Positions 59,330-64,000 of a DNA stretch of 64,000 nucleotides are shown one piece after another. The DNA is taken from assembly GCA_003550325.1 (NCBI GenBank), contig QKWP01000803.1, positions 133,463-197,462 on the forward strand, written 5' to 3'. The notes below the pieces were generated by a model, which did no database searches, was not told where the DNA came from, and saw only the letters and a program-made list of their open reading frames with translations. A program made the position numbers and the translations under genes. Every line of letters begins with the position of its first letter. The stretch's first letter is position 1. The stretch is from Gigaspora rosea (Eukaryota; Glomeromycota; Glomeromycetes; Diversisporales; Gigasporaceae).

Positions 59330-60630
59330 TGTAAATATTAATTTATAAATGCTTCAATACTTTTTTGCTAACGTATATTTTATTATTATTAAAAAAAAAC
59401 AAATAATTAATAATCTGCATTTAAAATTCCAATCTTTTTATACAGTATACAATAATGAACAAAGTTCTTATCTCGTAGGCTAATTTAACCAAAAAGGAAA
59501 AGATGTGACACACAACTTATAACTAATTAGTTCAAACTTTTTTTAGAACTAAGCAAATGCTATGTATAAAATATGCATCTGACTTATTTTTAGTAACAAT
59601 ATTTTATATTATGGCATAGTTCAAGTATTGATTTAAGGTTATAACATGGCTTTCATTTTTAAGCTATTATACATCGTAAGGATATATTAGTGGCGCAACC
59701 AAAATTCATTAAAAGATCATAACTATTTTAATAATTACGATATATCAATTATAATGCGATGCCTGTTGTTAAAATTTCTATAAAAGCGAAAGTATAATTA
59801 ACTATTAAATTTTTCGAATATGTGAACGTTTTTAGATAGCGATTTAACCCCGGTTAAATTTCATCAGATCGACCAAAATTATTACGTTTTTTGGACAACC
59901 TATTATAGTTTGTTAGTGTTAAGTCCTTATCTGTTATAAAATTCTTTTATAATTTATAGATATAATTTACTAGATATAATAGAAATTTATTATTGATTAA
60001 AATATCATTACTGCATTTATTACTTGAATCATATACAAAATTTAAATACGTATTACTTTTTATTTTCAATATTATTTAAGCATTTTGTTTTTTTTGAAGA
60101 GGCAATTAATTAATTTGTACAAGATTTTTTAATAACTTCTTTGAATATAAATTCAATTAAATTTTTTATAAGAATAGAGTTCAGACTACAAACAGGTAAA
60201 CCTACTAGAGTAGTTATAATGTAGTATTAATAGAAGCACTAAATTGTGCCCAGTTATATAATCATATAGAGATTTTTCTAATTGCAAGTCTTTTAGGTGT
60301 ACAGGTATTTGGATCAGTATGTTGTTGATCTAGTAGTCTACAAAAATATAGCAATATGTATACTGTATTTAGAAGTATATATATTAATATGTTGAATATA
60401 CAGTATGGGACAGCATAAGACATCAAATTGCTAATAACTTTTTTAAAATTAAAAACTTTAAATCCTTCTTTCAAATTTCTTGTTTATTATTTAAGGGTAG
60501 AGTAAAATAATCTACATTTCAATAGTAATTATATTACTAAATATTTTTACAATAACATTCAACTGAAATCAGGTAATAATTATATGTTATAATATTGTAT
60601 AACTTAGACAAATTAAATAGTGAAAACTGA
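59330..60630. other. Noncoding sequence, no features recognised
   Basis: AT-rich; no coding frame with motifs. Confidence 0.4.
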
Positions 60631-60643
60631 TTTTACTATATTT

Positions 60644-60916
60644 GGAGTCATCTAAAGCCAGGTGCATTCATGTAATAAAAAGTCAATCAAATCATAAAAT
60701 TTGATCTTTATAAATTAGCCTGACAAGACAAAAACAATGAAAAAAAATAAAAAATACAAGAAGCTAATATCTAAATCTGTCTAGAATCATTAATAAAAAA
60801 TGATGGGAAGTTATTTTACTTATAAGACAAGCTCTAACCCTAACCTCTAACTAACCCTTATCCTAATTTTAATTAAATAATCAAAAACATATAAACGCAT
60901 CTGGCTTTAGCCATCC
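60644..60916. mobile_element. 273-bp MITE with TSD CTATATTT
   Basis: Left end GGAGTCATCTAAAGCCAGGT; the right end reverse-complemented reads GGATGGCTAAAGCCAGATGC. An exact 8-bp TSD CTATATTT lies at 60636-60643 and 60917-60924. No coding capacity. Confidence 0.8.
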
Positions 60917-61735
60917 CTATATTTGGGGGTTAGCTTAAGTAGAGTAAGTTGTTAAAATAATGTCTATACAATCAAAGTTGATTATGTGCATCATAATACC
61001 TATAAAAATAAAATCAATAAGATTAATCTCAAAAACATTTTAAAAAAATATAAAGACATGACTTAAATACAAAAGTTAGGCAAAAAAAGTTTTTCTTTTT
61101 TTTTTTAAAGAGAGTAGAAAAAAGATTTATATTTTTTAAAAAAAATCAAACAAAATTACTTTACCTTTTTTTATCTTCATATATATAATATTAGTATTGA
61201 GTTGAACTAGTCAATGGTCAAGCTTGACCAAACCAATTTAACCAATTTGACTAGTCTGGTCCAAAGGTTTAATAATAATCAAATTGGTCAAATAAAAAAT
61301 ATATATATAATATATTTATATTAACTAATTAAATTAACTATTTAGCTAATTTAATAATTTAATTTATTTAAAATCTTTTTAGTTAGTATATAAGAAGTAT
61401 TTATTAATTCAAAAATTTAAAAATAAATTATTAAAGTTTATTAAATAATTATTATTTGTTTTATAGCAATAAACTTGTTGTTAGTTATATATAAATATGT
61501 ATAAATTTATTAAGAAGTTAAATTATATATATATATATATTATATTTATATTGTAATCAAAATGTTCGATTATGTGGATAAATTAGGTCTTTGTTAGAAG
61601 AAATTCAAGATGAAGATAGCTCTTTATTTAGATAGAAGTTAAGACATGATAGTGAATCATGTCGATACAAAGGGGATTTCTACATTATTTTTATAATTAC
61701 CATTTCTTACTATCTTATAAATGCTAACTAACGAT

Positions 61736-61989
61736 GTTATGTATAATAGTGTAATCGTATTTGTGACTGATGCATCACGACGCGGGGTATATAAGGGATA
61801 ATGATACAAATACTTTTGTAAGACGCACGATTAATGAATAAATAAATAATAAATAAAGAAGTAATAAATAAATAATAAATAATAAATAGAAAAGTAATAA
61901 ATAACTTTAAAGAAATGTAATAGTAATAACCATGAAGCGAAGGGTTCAATGATCATCATGTAACCACGATAGTACATATTATCATACAA
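61736..61989 (+). mobile_element. Possible solo LTR
   Basis: Begins TGTTATGTATAATAGTG, contains a TATA-like GGTATATAAGGG (about 61787-61798), AATAAATA-rich sequence and ends ATTATCATACA (TG...CA limits). I found no partner LTR, primer site or TSD, and the limits are provisional. Confidence 0.3.
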
Positions 61990-64000
61990 ACCTAAGATAA
62001 TCTACTATACTACACTTTTCCCTCCTTTAAAATGCGAGATCCTCCGAGCAAATTATAAATTTTATGCTAATAAAAAAATACATAAAAGGATACTAACTAA
62101 AAAAAATTTAATAATAATATTATCTCTTCCTTAAAGGTGAGCTCCTGCGAGCCAAAACTAAAGTTCATTACCTAAAATACAATCAAGAAAAATCTTTTTT
62201 AAACCAAAATTTTATCAAAAAAAATTCTAATCTTATTCATCACTACAATCACTGCTTAATTGTATGCATTGCCAGACTTTTGAACATACTCACGTCTCAC
62301 AATTCTTACTAAACTAAATTTCCGAATCTATTAAATTTTAAACAAGATTCTTCCCTTTTTATACTTTTGAATTTCTGACTCTGCTTTGATTTTTGACAAA
62401 AACAAACCATATATTAGAGAGGATAATTTACTTTCAATTTCAAGAAAATACGTCAGAGAGCTGATATCCCTTGTAACATCTTTTCATAATCATTTTTCTG
62501 TGTCCTGCGCCAGTGCAAGACTATTTGTGACTATCCAAGATCATTATCACAACATTATATATATTATATACATTATTATTGCTCGACTTCTTATTTGGAT
62601 TCGGGCTTAACATATAAGTTGTTTATTTATTTATCTATTAGAGGTCTTTCTTTTTCTTTTATTTATTTATCAGAGGCTTTACTGGAATTAGGTTGACTTC
62701 CACTTTCTTTCGTCTAGACTTTGGCGTCACCCACGTGATCGTCAGATTATCGTCGATTGATAATCCACTTATTTAATTCAATTTCCAAAATTTTTTTTAA
62801 TGTGTCCGTCTCTTTTGACTCTGATAAATATTTTCAGTTTGTTCTGTACTTTCTCTCCATTTACCGCTCTGTCCTTTTTCTACGGCCGAGTTTTCGTTAT
62901 GTAGGAATTCTTTACTATTATGTTTTGGGTTTGGTTAAAAAAAAAGAAATGGACAAGACAAAACCACTAAGGTTTTCTAGTCAGGTACTATAGGTGGGCT
63001 TTTCAATACCGGATTTTTTTGTTTTTTTTAAAAAAAATACTCCAATTTTGACCTTTGCGTCTTTATTCCAGAATCAGTCTTTCACATTGTAGCTAAGTAC
63101 TGCATACTTCACTTTCGAACCTTCCCTTGGTATCCAAAATTTATATGGGTTCAATGATTTCGCCCTCCCAGTTTTATTTCAGGTATTTTTTTCTTTTCGA
63201 CTCTTACTTTGGGCTTTAGATAAGGCCGGGACCCTTCTAGTAGTTTTTTATTAGTATTTCTTTTTCTCTCTGGGTTTTTTTTTTACTTCACCGACCACTG
63301 AACTTTTTGGGCTTGGAGAGTCTTTCAGAATATAACACTTTTTAAAACAAGAAATGCATTTTTGGAACTTGATGTTGCAGAGTCCTTGGGATATAAGACT
63401 TTTCTGCTTTTATTCTAATTCTTTTTCTGGGTGGGACAGGGCATTCAAAAAGATAAGTATCGCTTGGTTTTTTTTTGTTTTTTTTATTAAAAATTTATAA
63501 TAATAATTTCTTCTCTTTTTGGACGATAGGTTAAAGAGCGATAGTGCAACTTCTAGACTAAAGGACGATAATGCGACGAGATTGGACTGGATTTTCACTG
63601 GACGTTTTATGAACTTGAAAGGTTCTACTGTTATTAGGGCTTATTCAGAGCTAGGTAAAAATTTTATTTTTCACTTATTTCAATTCCTTCAATTAATCTT
63701 TCTTTTTATCTAGAGTGGCATTTCGTTAATATGAAAAAAAATAGGACAAGATAGATACGTAAGGATGCTACATAGGGCATAAAACATTATGTTAAACTTT
63801 TGAAGTGTGTATAACTTCAGATTCTACTTCCATTTTGGACTTCAATATTAACGTTTCGTTTCAATTATAGGGGCATTAACGACATAATATTATAGTAAAA
63901 CATTTTTCTAACTATTATGGGAATGTGGCTTTGAAAGGATACAGAAGGTCATAAATCAGGACTCAGTTTTACGAAGGAACTATGGGTCATGTCTTCTATT
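61990..64000. other. Unassigned, pyrimidine-biased sequence
   Basis: More mixed base composition and many TTTCTTT/CTTTTC words on the plus strand between 62600 and 63520. Two related phrases, AAAATGCGAGATCCTCCGAGC (62030) and AAAGGTGAGCTCCTGCGAGC (62135), look like diverged repeats. The short frames here have no recognisable domain. Confidence 0.35.

Overview
The window looks like a very AT-rich, repeat-dominated fungal genome, most likely an arbuscular mycorrhizal fungus (Glomeromycotina). This rests on the base composition, on short GT-AG introns, and on protein families I associate from memory with Rhizophagus-like genomes: Tigger transposases ending in a TRLDQFF-type tail, a zinc-finger transposase-like family with DPKHAKKTARN and EHFFG motifs, and a family carrying a PDELHIMFRITD motif. 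No database search was possible, so the genus is left open. In 64 kb I can defend only one intact host gene, a two-exon mitochondrial-carrier-like protein at 56748-57709. Almost everything else is transposon remains, nested fold-back elements and satellite-like arrays.

Layout. 0-4 kb: a fold-back element and a diverged tandem array of about 340-bp units with two inverted-repeat elements. 4.3-7.5 kb: a 440-bp fold-back element, a duplicated block next to a single N, and a broken gene with a Tigger-type MITE inside it. 8-16 kb: MITEs, some with clear target-site duplications (TSDs), two more 440-480 bp fold-back elements and minisatellites. 16.3-19.4 kb: a decayed Tigger transposase gene split by a tRNA-derived SINE with a 16-bp TSD. 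20.6-25.2 kb: a minisatellite, a 3.4-kb palindrome with an element nested in it, and a fold-back element with an ATTAATCGATT-rich middle. 25-35 kb: noncoding sequence, a GGGGGCATCC-ended element, a mariner-like element holding a second SINE (and an assembly gap), and palindromic satellite units. 35-40 kb: T-rich noncoding repeats.

40366-48519 is the most interesting segment: an 8154-bp DNA transposon bounded by matching terminal inverted repeats and an exact 8-bp TSD (ACCTGGAC). It carries an eight-exon transposase gene on the minus strand. All seven introns keep phase, but the gene is killed by four in-frame stops and one single-base deletion. The element also carries a broken PRELI/MSF1 (Ups-like) first exon and a second coding-like relic, which suggests gene-fragment capture. 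Three small elements elsewhere in the window (13004-13177, 32319-32497, 50271-50450) have the same ends and 8-bp TSDs and look like its non-autonomous relatives. For one of them the empty site survives in a duplicated flank at about 51.73 kb.

48.5-54 kb holds more repeats, a homopolymer-bounded gap and a three-unit 200-bp tandem array. 54-60 kb is the host-gene neighbourhood. 60-64 kb has one MITE with a clean TSD, a possible solo LTR and unassigned pyrimidine-rich sequence.
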